Assembly (NCBI GenBank): GCA_000320545.1 | Contig: ADNK01001985.1 | Span: forward strand, 29,166 to 93,165 | Direction: 5' to 3' | Origin: Bigelowiella natans CCMP2755 | Taxonomy: Eukaryota; Cercozoa; Chlorarachniophyceae | Length of the DNA stretch: 64,000 nucleotides | In this document: one piece after another, positions 35,502 to 48,383 of the stretch | Position numbering within the stretch: the stretch's first letter is position 1 | Layout of the letters: each line of letters opens with the position of its first letter | Position numbers and translations under genes: made by a program | Notes under the pieces: model-generated | Databases searched by the model: none | What the model was told of the DNA's origin: nothing | What the model saw: the letters and a program-made list of their open reading frames with translations, nothing else

Positions 35502-37492
35502 TGTGATTAGAGCTAGCTCTGGCTGTAGCTCAGCACCTACTCTACGACGAGAAAACACAGGATGCGCTCACATCTCTGGTGTCCGAAGTCCTGCAGAACA
35601 AAAAAACACGGTATGTCCTCGTAGAGACAATCAAAGACTTAAACTTGCTTGAAAGTACATAGTTAAGTGATCAACGCCACTCATACATATCTGTCACCGC
35701 TTAGTGCTCCCTCCCCCTTCCCCTCCTACTCCTTGAAATGCTGATGTGATGCGTTGCTAAAATTGCGAATTTCCTACTGTTGGACTGTTGTCCCTGTGTC
35801 GCGCATAGGGACGAACTTGTTGTGCTTTTCTCGGACTTATTCCAGGTCTGCGTGATAGAGAGAGAGGGGGGGGGGGGGGGGGGGGGGGTTACCGGATGCA
35901 TGTGTGCGTAGTACTGCCGTTGGCTGTGGTATCATCCAGAGTATGAAAACATTAAGTGTGCGTCTTATCGTCGTTGTTTGGCATTATTCTATCGTGATGA
36001 AAGGATTATGTCTCATTTGCTGTACTTGATGCAGGACCCTATAATTCTGGAAGAGGTCACGAAACTATCGTCTGAAGTTACAAACAGGGTATGTATGCAT
36101 GTACGCATCACAACAGCTCAACAACAACGACAACGACAACAACAGCAGCAGCAGCGATTGTTATGGTTATTATAACGACGATGAGGATGGCAATGATGAT
36201 TGTCACTGTGTTTTCCCGCAATGAATCAGGTTTTGAACGACGGTGAAGTCAATACACATGCGCTGAAGATCACCGCAGAGCTATTCAATAAGGTTCGTTA
36301 GCACCATCACCGTTCATTCCCCCTCCCTCATAGTTATGATACGTTCTTCGCCGAACCATTTGTCTCTGCTGCTGCTAGAAATTATCGTTTCCTACTAAAG
36401 CAGCTGCTGCTTTTCCATTCCGAACAAAAATAGTATAGTGTTTCTGCACAGATTATTATTTGATTGCCACGATGGTGTTATCATCATCATCATCATATAC
36501 TGGCAGGTCTTAGCTGAGAAGCACTTGCAGAGCCAAGCTGGCGTGGCACTCTGGGTAGTAGTAGTAGTTGTTGTTGTTGTAGCAGTAGTCATAATAACAC
36601 GCTTACCACTGCTAGCGTAGTAGTAGAGTAGAAGAACTTTGCCATAATGTACATGAAATTGTGTGTGTGTGTGTGTGTGCGTGTGTTTGTGATTCCTTCA
36701 TTGCCATCCTCATCCTCATCATCCTCCTCCTCATCCTCATCATCCTCCTCCTCATCATCATCATCATCACGCATCCATCATCTACCCTCTCTCTCTGGCA
36801 GAACTCCATAAAGTACGCGATTGTTCCCAATTGGTTTGGTGAATACGCTGGCCAGCCACCACCACCAACACAGCAGCAGCAGCAGCAGCAGCAGCCTTCC
36901 ACAAAATCACCCGACGAGAGCAAATCAATGGGCGTGGCATCGACTAAGAACGAGCAAGGAGTAGCCGCGGAGACGGTTGTTACCGGTGAGAAGAAGAAGG
37001 AAGGACTTCCAACATTTGATGAGAACGTTGCGGTTGCAGCCAGTGCTCGAAAGAGTCGTGATGTTAATGATGATAAGGAGGAGGAGAAGGGGGATACAGC
37101 TGCTATCAACACTGATAGTAGAAATGCGTCAAAACTTGGGGAGATTAAAAATATTGACGCGTATGACGATGACGATTCTTTGTTGCTACCAGACGCCGCA
37201 GTAGCAAACGCATTCGACCGACCGTGGGAAAATGATTTCGTGGTTGATGATTATGAGCCACCACAAATTGATATTCATAAGGATACGGAAATGGCGGAGA
37301 AAGGTAGCAGTATTAGCGGTGGTAATAGCAGGCACGAGCAGGTTCCCAATCATCATCCCACTGATATCGATGGTAGTAGTAGTAGTAGTAGTAGTAGTGC
37401 GAACGCTGCGAAGAAGAAGGAGACATTGCAACGTGCAGAAGACCTCCGACTAAATCGAAAAATGCCAGAAGGAGATCGAGGAGGAGATATTG

Positions 37493-37526
<34 letters not shown>

Positions 37527-37773
37527 GTTATCATCATCCAGTGATGAGAAGCGCGGGAGCAAAGGTAAGGATGGTAATGACAGCAAGAATGGCGGCGATA
37601 AAGCCTCTGGAGGGAAGGGGTTGGATGCTGAGAGAAACACGGACATAGAAGGGAGCGACAACGACGACGGCAACGGATTAAGTGGTGGAGATGTACGAGG
37701 AGGCAATTTAAGGCCAGATGAAAGTGGTAGAGAAGGAGGGCTAAACCTTGAAAACATAGCATATTTCAAGTAA
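34570..37773 (+). CDS. Unknown helical protein with a long disordered acidic tail
   Basis: I do not recognise the family. In-phase exons downstream are clear: MNWEDLRKQFTGEVAEVASS (from about 35180), LALAVAQHLLYDEKTQDALT (35513-35610), DELVVLFSDLFQ, DPIILEEVTKLSSEVTNR, VLNDGEVNTHALKITAELFN, VLAEKHLQSQAGVALW, and the last exon from about 36800 to the stop. The first part reads like consecutive amphipathic helices of about 17 residues, an ARM/HEAT-like solenoid. The final exon starts NSIKYAIVPNWFGEYAG and then runs over 300 residues of Gln, Ser, Asp, Gly and Lys-rich disorder, some coded by (AGC)n, (AGT)n and (TCA)n tracts. The first exons (34570-34750 and MSFADMYTDHE at about 34825) are less certain. 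A hydrophobic AALVTVVV lies before MNWEDL. Confidence 0.6.
35865..35888 (+). repeat. Poly(G) run
   Basis: More than 20 consecutive G bases just inside an intron of the helical-protein gene. Long G runs can form quadruplexes and are prone to assembly error. Confidence 0.85.
37489..37536 (+). repeat. Coding (TCA)n microsatellite (poly-Ser)
   Basis: This TCA tract lies inside the last exon of the helical-protein gene and encodes polyserine, unlike most tracts here, which are intronic. Confidence 0.8.
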
Positions 37774-38478
37774 AATTGCATCCTTTCGACCGGCGAACAG
37801 GAAAATAGGAGAAACGAAACATATAATAGCAGACTTGCAAAAGCTAAGAGTAGTTTCCTACAGTTATCTTAAGATTTTCCCCTTTTTTGTATTGCATTGC
37901 ATATAAGCCACAATATCTCGAATATCTCTAGACACATATGTATGATGCATCCAGTATATTAAAATCAAATGAAGAATTTTGCGAGTTTGTAGAGTTAATT
38001 ATATGCATGTATGTGTTCTTAACCGAGCATATGCAACTTATACTAGATGAGAATTCGCGTCTTTTTGCGCACAAGCTGCAGAAGCAATCAAGGAGAACAT
38101 ATCTGTGCTGTACTACGCGTGCATGCTGTGTTGTGTAGTGGTGTGCCCGTCTAGCCGTATGAGTCATAGTCGCTGCACCATGGCTAGCCAGCTAGACAAA
38201 GGGGATACTGACTGAGCAAGATATTAGTGGCTTATATTGTGATGACAAAACAAATGTTTGCACGCAGAGCTAGCATGCAGGCAAGTAAAGACATTGCAAA
38301 TTTTACGTTGTGTTCATGGTTACAATAATGTACATACGTTTTGCGGTGGGAGTTTTCTACGCAGTGTGAAGCCAGAAACCACCATAGTATCACATTGATT
38401 TGTCATCGATATCACTTCCTGTGGCACAGCACCAATACCCGCGCTACCCAACATGATCTTGCCTAAAGTTTATCAGTA
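37774..38478. repeat. Convergent intergenic space with CTAG/GCATGC-rich block
   Basis: No exon is visible. The segment of about 37900-38310 shows the same TGCATG, GCTAGC and CTAGAC word use as the other convergent spaces, including GGCTAGCCAGCTAGAC near 38181. Confidence 0.55.
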
Positions 38479-39741
38479 TCAAACTTGACAGCTGTAGCGC
38501 TTCAACTCATTGACGAGGAGGACTTTCAAAATAACGCGTAGTTTGTCGGAGATTCCGAGAGCCTGGCATCTTTGGGTGGTGAAAAACTGTAGCAATTTTC
38601 GCGTCTTCTCATGTGCAGAATAAGGAGAATTGGGAATTGCCGTACTGTCACATCCTCCTTTTATTATTTCTTCTTTCTCTTCAGCAAAGTACGTATTAGG
38701 CCTCCTTTTGCGCCAATTCTCGATACATTTGCGCAAACGATGTAGTCGTTTTTTCCGAAGGCCAAGCTTCTTCCCATATTCAGGGGTCAGTAAGCTCAGC
38801 ATCTCACTCACAGACGGCGCAGACATATTTGGCGGTGAAGAGCGATTATTTCCTACATTTCGATTGTATTTATACTCACTCCGATATGAAACATTTTCTC
38901 TCATTTCGTGCATTGAATTCGTGATTCATGGGCATTGTGCAGAAGGGCGTCAGACAACAACACACATACACACACACAAAGGGAGAAAGAGTGAGAGTGA
39001 GAGTGAGAGAGAGAGAGAGAGAGAGGGAACAGTGAGGCTGCTACCCTTGTTCGTTGAAGAAGAGGAAGAGGATTTACATTCACTAATAGGATCAGCTTCT
39101 TGCTGCTCTTTGCGCAATGGTCGTGAGGATTCTGCTTGACTGGCGAGAGTATAATTTTCAGTCCTCCTCGCATTTTCATTCCTCCTCTGCTTTTTTGTCT
39201 TCTGTCTTCCATAGTGCACTTCTGTTGGAGTCTGTTTTATGGGAGGGGGGGTACAGCAGGATGAGCGGGATGCCATCTGCCTACGAATCATCTGCCTGAT
39301 TCCTTCCGAGATTGCTTGTTGTGAAGCTGTTGTTACTCCGTTAGGCGATAAGACCTCTCTCTTCCCATTTGACCATCTACCCCGCCCCCCATTCCTCACT
39401 GTGGCTTGCTTATCTACTAGTCTTTTTGTTGTTGTTGTTGCGATAGCTCTTTGGAAAGGTGAAGAGGAAGAACAGGAAGAAACCCGTTCCCGTCGCATCC
39501 GCACAAAACGAGGGTCCACCTCCGCCTTCCACACTAAGACGTTCGCCGTTGGTGATAAAAATATTGATGATGATGATGATGATGATGATGGTGATGCATG
39601 TCTGGTTGCAGCACTCTCAGCTCTGACGATGGGTTGCTGACGCTCTGATGGTGTACGCGCGTGAATATATGGGTAAGAATAATATCAGATGATGATAACG
39701 ATGATGATGTTGTTGTTATTGTTGAATAGCCTAAAGTAATG

Positions 39742-39772
<31 letters not shown>

Positions 39773-39827
39773 ATACGCACACATACACACAGAGAAGGGC
39801 GCGGGTGTACTACTACAACGACAAGTG

Positions 39828-39860
<33 letters not shown>

Positions 39861-40278
39861 TCATCACTACCACTACTACACTGCTGCATAGAAGTAGTAG
39901 TATCATCACTACTACTACACGGCTGCATAGACTACCCACAACCTACCCCTTCACAACTACTTACACACCTTTATACTCGACAATAATTGTATTCGCACTT
40001 GTAGTAGCATCCCCAGAAGCTCGCACTGCTGCAGCATTAAAGATTATGGGTTTCCGTATGATGGTGGCAGCCTTCCATCCATATTGCTTTCGGTTTCGCA
40101 CCCATAACGCCTCGACTGCCTCCCCACATCTTGCCCATGGCGCTGATGTATCCTCTAGTTAAAAGTAAGGGAAAAGTTAGAACAGGGGGGCATTGGGATG
40201 GACCAAGCACAAGATGAAAAACTATTTTGGTGATTGTGGTTATTACGATTATGACTATGACCTTGATTATGATTATGC

Positions 40279-40312
<34 letters not shown>

Positions 40313-42640
40313 GCAGCAACCTTCTACTCCACTGCCTCGATTGTAGTAGCGAAATGTGATGCTAAATCTGAGAATTACAACGGCAGAATACGGTGCGGTG
40401 TCACTGATTGTCGATACCATACAGGTAGCATTTTCGCTCCGTCTTAGCACCATGATCCTCAACAAACACATGGTCATTAGCGTCATCATCGCCATCGCTC
40501 GCATCACAATCACGCCGTTAACATGATCAAGACGGGGCTGCTTCTCCTACCTCTCGCCCCCAGGCGGACAGAGGGAGATTTGGTGCTTGGCTTTGAAACG
40601 ACTAGCGAAGCTGAGAACGTACCCCATTCCTTTCGTAAGGGTATATCTAAAACCAGTGCAATATTTATCATCAAGCAACAAGCAATCCAAACGGCCACCT
40701 CAAACCGTCACGCACGCACACGCCTACGCACACACACAAACATTACACATATACACCCAGCGACCAACAAATATCCACAAAGAATGTTGATAAACGAATG
40801 AACATGTAATTATCTACGATGCATTGAGCAATAAATCATCGAAGAAATCATCGTATTTTTAACCTGAAGGTGTCCGTAGGCATATGCGCTCTGTTTCCTT
40901 TAGTTCCACGATATAATAACGATGTTTAGATAATAAATGCAATTGTTCGAAGAGTTATAGGTTGATGCAGATGTGGCATTATCTTCTGAAAACATGGAAC
41001 GCAGCATGCGTAGGAGTTATTAAGTATTCTAACGCCCTAATCGTCTGCAATGCGACAGCAAATATTTATTACTTTGCAACTACAGCAGCACTGACTACAA
41101 TCGTCGTCGTCGCCATCATCATTATCGTCGTCATCATCATCATTGTAATCATACCACTTCTTTACCGGTGAGTTCTACGATGGCGTCTGGTGCTGTCAAC
41201 TGAACAGTTACAATGATCTCGCCATACCGAATATGGTCCATATGCTGTACGAATGATATGTACGTCAGTCAATCGAATCGATCGATAGCTAAGTAGGAGC
41301 AGCAGGAGTAGTAGTAGTAGTAGTAATAGTAGTAGTAGAAATAGTAGTAGTAGAAATAGTAGTAAAGGTAGTAGTTACTGTAGTACCTTCGTTTATTATT
41401 GTTACAATTATTTTCTGTTAATGATTCATACGCTGCTACTACTTTCCGTATCGATCCCTTGCATCGTGTTAGCTGCGCAAATCCTAGGACGTGATGAGAT
41501 ATCATTTCTTTCCCTAGAAAGGGCCGTATCTCTGCTTCAAGCTCTGATATCACCTATATAGCAGCGGAAGATGACGGCGATGCAAACTAAATTATGAGGA
41601 TGATGATGATGATGATGATCATATTGTGATTGTGAGATTATTGCATCTATCATTGGTGACTATCTACAGCTACTGCTGCTGCTGCTGCTGCTGCTACTAC
41701 TACAACTACATTATTCACTGTACCTTTGGCATCAATTTGAAGGAGTTGAACATACTGCCACGGTCAGTGCTTAGATAAGCCATGCGCCGTCGAATGTACT
41801 TCTCATCGTTGGGGGAGAGGTCCTGCGAAAGAGAGACATTATAAATAAAATGACGACGAACTCGTTTGATTTCTGAAAGCCTCTCTGCCAATGTTAACTG
41901 ATTTGTATGCGTACTCTAGGTCGCCAAGACATCTGATTTTCAGGAACAAACGCGACGAATTTAGCATGGAAAAACATACCAGATCAAAGTTTAGACATTT
42001 TGAAATACGAGATGATGGATGAATAGCACTTCATCACCTGGCCATCATCATCACAACTTATACAACCAACTTCTTCTTCACAGTCGACAGACACGATCAT
42101 ATGGTGCTCCTTACTGACCTGTTTGTTGGTTCCCTGCCAAGAATGCCACATCCAGAAGTCCTCGTGAGAGGATCTCGTGCTCCTTTTGCAATTTATCTCC
42201 GGGTGAGAGGCATCACACCCCACACCACACCACACATATGATGCGCGTGTGTACGCGTAAGATTGATCATGGTCGATGTCTTTACCTTTCCCTCCCAATT
42301 GATAATGCTTCCATGTCCCAGATGTACGCCATCACGCGCTCCACCGACGCATGGGGTACGACGAAACGATAGAACCCCTCCTTCCAACATTATCAAGCAA
42401 GCGCAGTCATCATCTAGTTTCGTGTGCATTGAGAAAGATTCCCACGGACACCCTTCAAGGTTGGTCCTTGTGATTTTTAAGGAAAAAACGAAGCGAAAAG
42501 GGACAAGAAAGCCGGGAGGAGATGTCACATTCGAATTCATTGGGAGCTACCGTAGCCTCCTCCACAACTCCGACCTCCCTTCGCATTCGCTTGATCTTTC
42601 GCCGACCAAACGCACGGCTGATCTCCTCGTCCGAATTCAT
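38479..42640 (-). CDS. START-like lipid-transfer domain protein (approximate model, may be two genes)
   Basis: The N-terminal exon reads NSDEEISRAFGRRKIKRM then VVEEAT. It splices in phase, over an intron of about 180 bp, to GFYRFVVPHASVERVMAYIW then DMEALSIGR. The VPxASVERVMAYIWDME pattern resembles START/SRPBCC-type domains of algal and oomycete proteins; I rely on memory of the pattern, not a search. Further minus-strand exons include SSHEDFWMWHSWQGTNKQ (about 42120-42175), DLSPNDEKYIRRRMAYLSTD (about 41725-41820), a stretch at 40520-40640, RNRKQYGWKAATIIRKPIIF with SGDATTSANTIIVEYKG (about 39970-40155), and VDPRFVRMRRERVSS (about 39045-39530). The last exon contains SEMLSLLTPEYGKKLGLRKK and ends VNELKRYSCQV. 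Exons between about 40.6 and 41.7 kb are not resolved, so a split into two genes is possible. Confidence 0.42.
39739..39860 (+). repeat. (AC)n and (TAG)n microsatellites
   Basis: An AC tract at 39739-39793 and a TAG tract at 39827-39860, followed by a 30-bp unit (TATCATCACTACTACTACAC-like) present twice at about 39859-39926. Confidence 0.85.
40276..40312 (+). repeat. (CAA)n microsatellite
   Basis: CAA tract in the intron downstream (minus sense) of an exon of the START-like gene model. Confidence 0.9.
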
Positions 42641-43033
42641 AATACTTCTCTAAACAGATACGGACAGCGCCCTTATGCCTCGAGACTACCCCTCTTCCTT
42701 CCTCTGGCTTGTTTTCTTCATCATCTTCTTCTTCGGTGTTAAGGCGGAAGGACAAGTTCGGCTCGCTAGCTCGAATTTTACGATTCACTCAGCGCTTTTT
42801 TAATTATCTACATTCTTTAATTTGATGTTGTTTGTGTTTTCTGTCGAGAGTCTATTTATCGTCGGCATATCGACTGTGATATCCGGTCGGGTCGATGCTT
42901 CCGGCAGATGCAAGTCCTTGGACCCATGCCGCCATAAATTACGGCATCTTTTTACCCTTGAAACATCCTGGAAGAGACTTCTCTGACTAAATTAAATATT
43001 AGAAATAGTTATATCGGCCATATATGCTATTCA
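42641..43033. promoter_or_regulatory. Short divergent promoter region
   Basis: About 390 bp at most lies between the START-like gene and the TFIIIC-like gene, whose start codons face away from each other. A minus-strand open frame reaching 42788 suggests the START-like transcript begins within it. No CTAG-rich repeat is present. Confidence 0.4.
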
Positions 43034-45332
43034 ATGAAAAATGATGTGAGTAAAATTGGCGATACTGTTATTCCATTTGCACTTCCGATGGAGGCCCCGC
43101 CGCCTCCCCCTTCGAAGCGCCCGCGAGTGCGCGCAAAACCTCCGCCGTCCCCAGGGAATAATAGAAGGAAGAAGAAGCGCCAACGCGCTCCTCAGCCGCA
43201 GATTAGAAGGAAAAAGCATGAAGCATCGTCTTCCTCCACACTCGCTCTCTCGCCAGTTGAGGTCATAAAAAGGCTATTCCACCTTCTCCCTACCCTTACT
43301 TTCTACACTATAGGTCGGAAAGGTCGTGGACGACGACTGCGATTTCCCACATGCGGTCGGTGTGCAGCAACGCTGCCTAGCGGAAATGATGATTGTGTAG
43401 CATCACCGACGACGTTGATGATAGATTAATCATTGAGTATTTAGTTGCTGCCTATGCTATAGGTTCAGTGGTCGGATGACAACTGCGTGTGTTTCATGTC
43501 CAACACACGTCTTTCAATCGTGGATGTGTCATGCCTCAGGTGCAGCTGCTGCTTGTCATTTGTTCGCTTGCGGTAGTTTGTTGCTGCTGCGTTCTTGGTG
43601 TCGTCTATTGAAGCAGCTTTATCACCTCCTCATATAAATACTATTATCATTTCATTCTTCATCGTAAACCTCCTCGTTTTCCTCTTGTTATGATGCCTGT
43701 TCTACACACTGCTGCCAACCTTTTTAGAGCCCGGATGCGCGAGGACGCTCATTGCATTTACGACATGTCTCATATTCCTAGCCAGCACAGCAAGATCACC
43801 TTCGCTTCGAGTGAGAATATAGTACCAGAATCCCCCATCTCGTGCATGATGAAAATAGAGTCGAAGCTTTCGTATTTTCAAACAGAATTTTGAATTACAG
43901 TCAAGAATCGATGCCCTTTAACAGGCGGGATGGGCGCTATGGATCCAAGCTTATTCATCCTGAAAGATGTTGACGATGCAGCTGCTAAAGAGCTTCCTTC
44001 TTTCCGCATGTACTCCCCCCCCCCCCCCCCCTTCCCTCTATCGATTGACACATGCATGCCCACATCCTCATCGCGGGATCGTCGATAGTGATATGATGTG
44101 TTCTATAGTAAATAAAAGGGATAATCCATTCCATACAATTAAAGGTGCAAATGGTCCCCGATGATGCCTCGAAGGACGTGTGAAGGCGCTCGCTCTTCTT
44201 CTTCTCCTTCTTGTCCTTCTTCTTCTTGCCTCCTCGCCGCAGTAACGACAGATGGGAACGCCTACATCTACAAACCGAGAGGTCAACACCTATCCGCCCC
44301 CAAGCCCTTACCTAACAATTCGAACTTGATTCTTTTCAGTGAAAGGGGGAGCACGTAAGATGAAGGCGTCCGTCGTCGTGAGTAGCTTGCAAGAGCAGCT
44401 AATACACTTTCTCGCGAAAAATGATGGAGTTGTTGAGTCAATATTTCTCTCAAAACGGGCCTTACCTGGCGGAGGAAGGGAACAGTCAGCGACAGCATCA
44501 ATGCACCTACAAACAGTAATTGGGAAGGGGGGGGGGAGGGAGCTAATGAGAGAAATGATAAAGAAAAGAAAAGTTAGAAGATGGTGAAGATATAACTGAG
44601 ACGCCCTCTTCGAGTGCCATCTTTATCCAATCATTGTTTTCTGTCATTTTCTTTTCTCTCTAAAACTTCTTCCCTTCCCCTTCTCTCCTCCCCCCCCCTT
44701 TCCACCATACTCTCTGCGGCTCTCTTCTGTTGATAGATCGCAGAAAAGCTGTTATCTTGCCACGGCGAAAGCCAATCTGCACTAATCTCATCATATCGAT
44801 TGGATGATGAGATTAACGCGCATATACAGGTGTTTCGAGATCATGCCTACTCTGCTATATTGTTTTCTTATAATCCTCTTCATTTGTTCTCTTTTTCTTC
44901 CTTACTACTATTACTACTACTACTACTCCGTTGCTGTTGCCTTTGCCCCTCATTTAATAGATTCTTTGCGTCTCGTGGTGCCAAACTCCATACGCTGCTG
45001 CCTCGCCACTGTCCTCTTCTTCTTCTTCTTCTTCTTCTTCGTCGTCGTCGTCATCGTCGTCTCCCTCACCGCATCACCCTGAGTTCTTTATTGCGGCTGC
45101 CACACGTGCTGGATCCCTGGCGCTATTCCCAGTTAGTGTTGGCACAGTATCGACGACTTCCAATCGAGATCAAGAGACAAATGGCGGGAGAGGCATGATG
45201 CATGAAGCGCATGATCATCATGTCGGCCATCCAATCTGGTGAGAATACAGAACGACTATACCTACTACAATAACTACTAATTTCTACTTACAATACTATC
45301 ATCGTCATCGCCAAATGCTTAAATGTTACTTC

Positions 45333-45367
<35 letters not shown>

Positions 45368-46540
45368 GGTGTGGCAAAAGGCTGGATAGGGTAGTAGCAA
45401 TGGCGAAAAGGACGAGCAAAACGCGCGCCGAGGAGCTTATAACCGACATCAAGTTCTTTAAAGTTAGATCGTCGTCAGTAGTGCCACCTTCTCCAGCTAC
45501 ATCTCCAGACGGAAAAAGCAGCAGCAGCAGCCTCCTCGTGAATCTCCTAGCCGTATCGACATCTTTGGGCAATCTCCACGTATTCCATCTCCTCTTCTGT
45601 GATGATGCGAAAAACACAGAAGATGCACAACAACAAGAAGGGGGAGGAGGAGGAGGAGGCGACAACCCACCAGTCTCAGGGAATTGGAAAGTGCTGCGGT
45701 TATGTAGCTATCAACACTCGCGCACAGCTCCTATCACCGGGATGGCGTTCAAAGCTACTGTTTGTATTGGCAGTGGAGCTCGGAATGAAGACAGAAAGGC
45801 GACGACGGGGGGGGGGGGGGATGGTAGTAGCGATGATAGTGGCAGCGATGATGATCAGGCGATTCTGCTCGCAGCGGCTTGTGGACCTGACATCCTTGTG
45901 CTACGATTGCAACTACTGCAGTCATCACCACCATCATCAACGTTATCGATGAGCATGACGACAGAATGCTACCACCGTGCTCACGAGGAGCGAATAACAG
46001 GTGTTAATTGGCTGCTGGGAGGAGGCATTTCCAGCAGCAGCACAACTACCACCTCATATAACGACAACAGTCGTTTGCACTGTCCTTCGCATCTGCTGCT
46101 GCTAACTTGTGGAAATGATGGAAGAATTTTAAAGTGGTGTTATCGACGTCGTACTAGTGACAACATGGATGGGAGCTGCCAACAGGGCACATCGTCGTCA
46201 TCGTCTTCATCATCATTATCATCATCATCCATTGCTCGTGGTGGCGGCAGAAGAGATGGGGATGAAGGCAATCACGTCTTCGAAATCACCCCCTTCAATA
46301 CAAGTAACAGCCCTGCTCCAAGCAGGAGTGACATATCATCATCACCACCACCACCATCGTCGTCGTCGTCGTCATCGTGCTCCCATAAGGCTGATCAGAT
46401 TGCTAAGATGTACCTCGATCAATACGTCGACTCCAGAGGCTTCAACGCAGTGAATATCACCAATGCGAGGAGGATGGAAGGAAGGATGGCTCCGTTGCTG
46501 GTACCGTACAGGTATGAGTAATAGTAGTTATAGAATAGTT

Positions 46541-46571
<31 letters not shown>

Positions 46572-46868
46572 TAGATTGTACCTGGCAGTTTGAATGCCTA
46601 TTTTGTACCTCGTTTCGACATATACATAACCGTACGTGCATATATGAATGGATCAGCGGAATCGGCGTATCACGAGACGGCCTACTCGCAGCAGTCGTGC
46701 ATCAGTCCCCTGTGCAGTTTGAGGTAGGTGCCATCGTTTGACTCACTACCGCTTGTGTAGACAATCATCCTCGCTGGTTGATCTATTATTTGTGCGAAGA
46801 GTGGGGCTGATGCTACAAAGACTCACTTGTGCACCCAGGAGCGCGGCCATTTTGTTATTGCGGGGATA

Positions 46869-46902
<34 letters not shown>

Positions 46903-48308
46903 GCGTATTTTCCATCATCCTTTTCTTCGTCATCGTCATCATCAACATTATTTCCTTCACTATCCCAGGTCAAGGGGACAACAGAACGACCGAATCGCCG
47001 CCTTGAGCTGCTCATATATCCCCTCCTCCTCGGCGGTCTGGATGACTCCCGCATCGTCCGCACCATAGGAGCATCGTCGTTTTCTTCTCCAAATAATAGC
47101 ACCGAGCAGAAGCTTAAGGCTAGTATAGGCTTCACGACGAACCTTGGCATTTGCCTCGAGACTCAACGCTTTCGAGATCGGCGAAGAGGGTGGAAGGGAA
47201 AAGAAGATGGAGCTGGCAGTGAGCAGCAGCTTGCACCCAATAGCCAAGCGAAGATACCACGTTCATCATCATCATCGTCGTCGTCGTCGTCGTTTCTATT
47301 ATCCCCATCGCCTAGTGCTCGCAACAGAAAAGACACGAAGTTGCTGGTTGACCTTGCTCTTCGATGCTGCAATTCGGCATTTGCATGGGCAGAAGGGGCA
47401 CTGAGAGAGGCGAAATTGGTCATCTCCAATACTGATGATAGCTGCTGCCAAAACCTCCTTGATTCTATGCTGAAAGAGCACCTGCTTGTGCAAGATAATA
47501 AGACAGTTACAGCATTACTAGATGCGTTTTCAACGTCGCGGCGGGAAAATGGTCTTGCTGCGTGCGTGTTCCTGCGCACGGCTCTTAAGGGCTCCTCTGC
47601 TGCGGCCTCACAACCACCTCCTCCTCCTCCTCCTCCTCCTCTTCCAAAGTTGAAGGAGGTACCACATCAAATAATTGCGAAAACACTCGCCTAGATCCTC
47701 TGCTGTTCATTGCTGCCTTTGTAACGATCGTGATCTAATCGAACAGACAAAATCTTCGCTTCTCGAGGGAGGACAGCAGATAGAGGAATGGGTAGGGGGG
47801 GGTGGGAGGGATAATTCTGAAAGTAATCTTCCAGCATCTCCGATTTTGATTATTTGAAGAGAAGGCAACAACAATGTAATTAGTTATTCTACCAATTGCT
47901 GCTTGTTAAATAGGGCGCGAACGACGACGAGAATTCTAAGACTAAGCATCCTTCTGCACACACGGCAAGGCTTGATTGTAAATCATCGCCTCTATCTCCA
48001 ATACGGGAAAAGGCTGCCGCGACACTACACTTCTTATACAGCCAATTTGCGAGTGAGCACGGACTTCGTGTCCTGGTGAACGTGATCGACATGTTTGAAA
48101 ACAAAAGCGAAGTAGAGACTGATAGGTGTAGGAGCCGCCTAATTGCTGAGGAGATTGGAAGCTCTGTGGCCCTCATCGCAGCTTTTGCTTGCACAGAGTA
48201 TGAATTGCTGGATTTTGTTGTTTTGTGTTGTTGTCGTCGTACGTGTTCATGTAGAATTTTGCTATCTCATCATGTGATTGTGTAGGTATATGCTTTTCTC
48301 CTCTCTTT

Positions 48309-48383
<75 letters not shown>

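Noticed and set aside
36612-37112. 166-codon minus-strand open frame
   Set aside because: Shadow of the same exon plus microsatellite sequence, with no conserved motif.
37313-37781. Minus-strand open frames of 140-150 codons opposite the helical-protein tail
   Set aside because: They are antisense shadows of the low-complexity last exon (poly-Ser and (TCA)n) and show only Leu/Ser/His runs.
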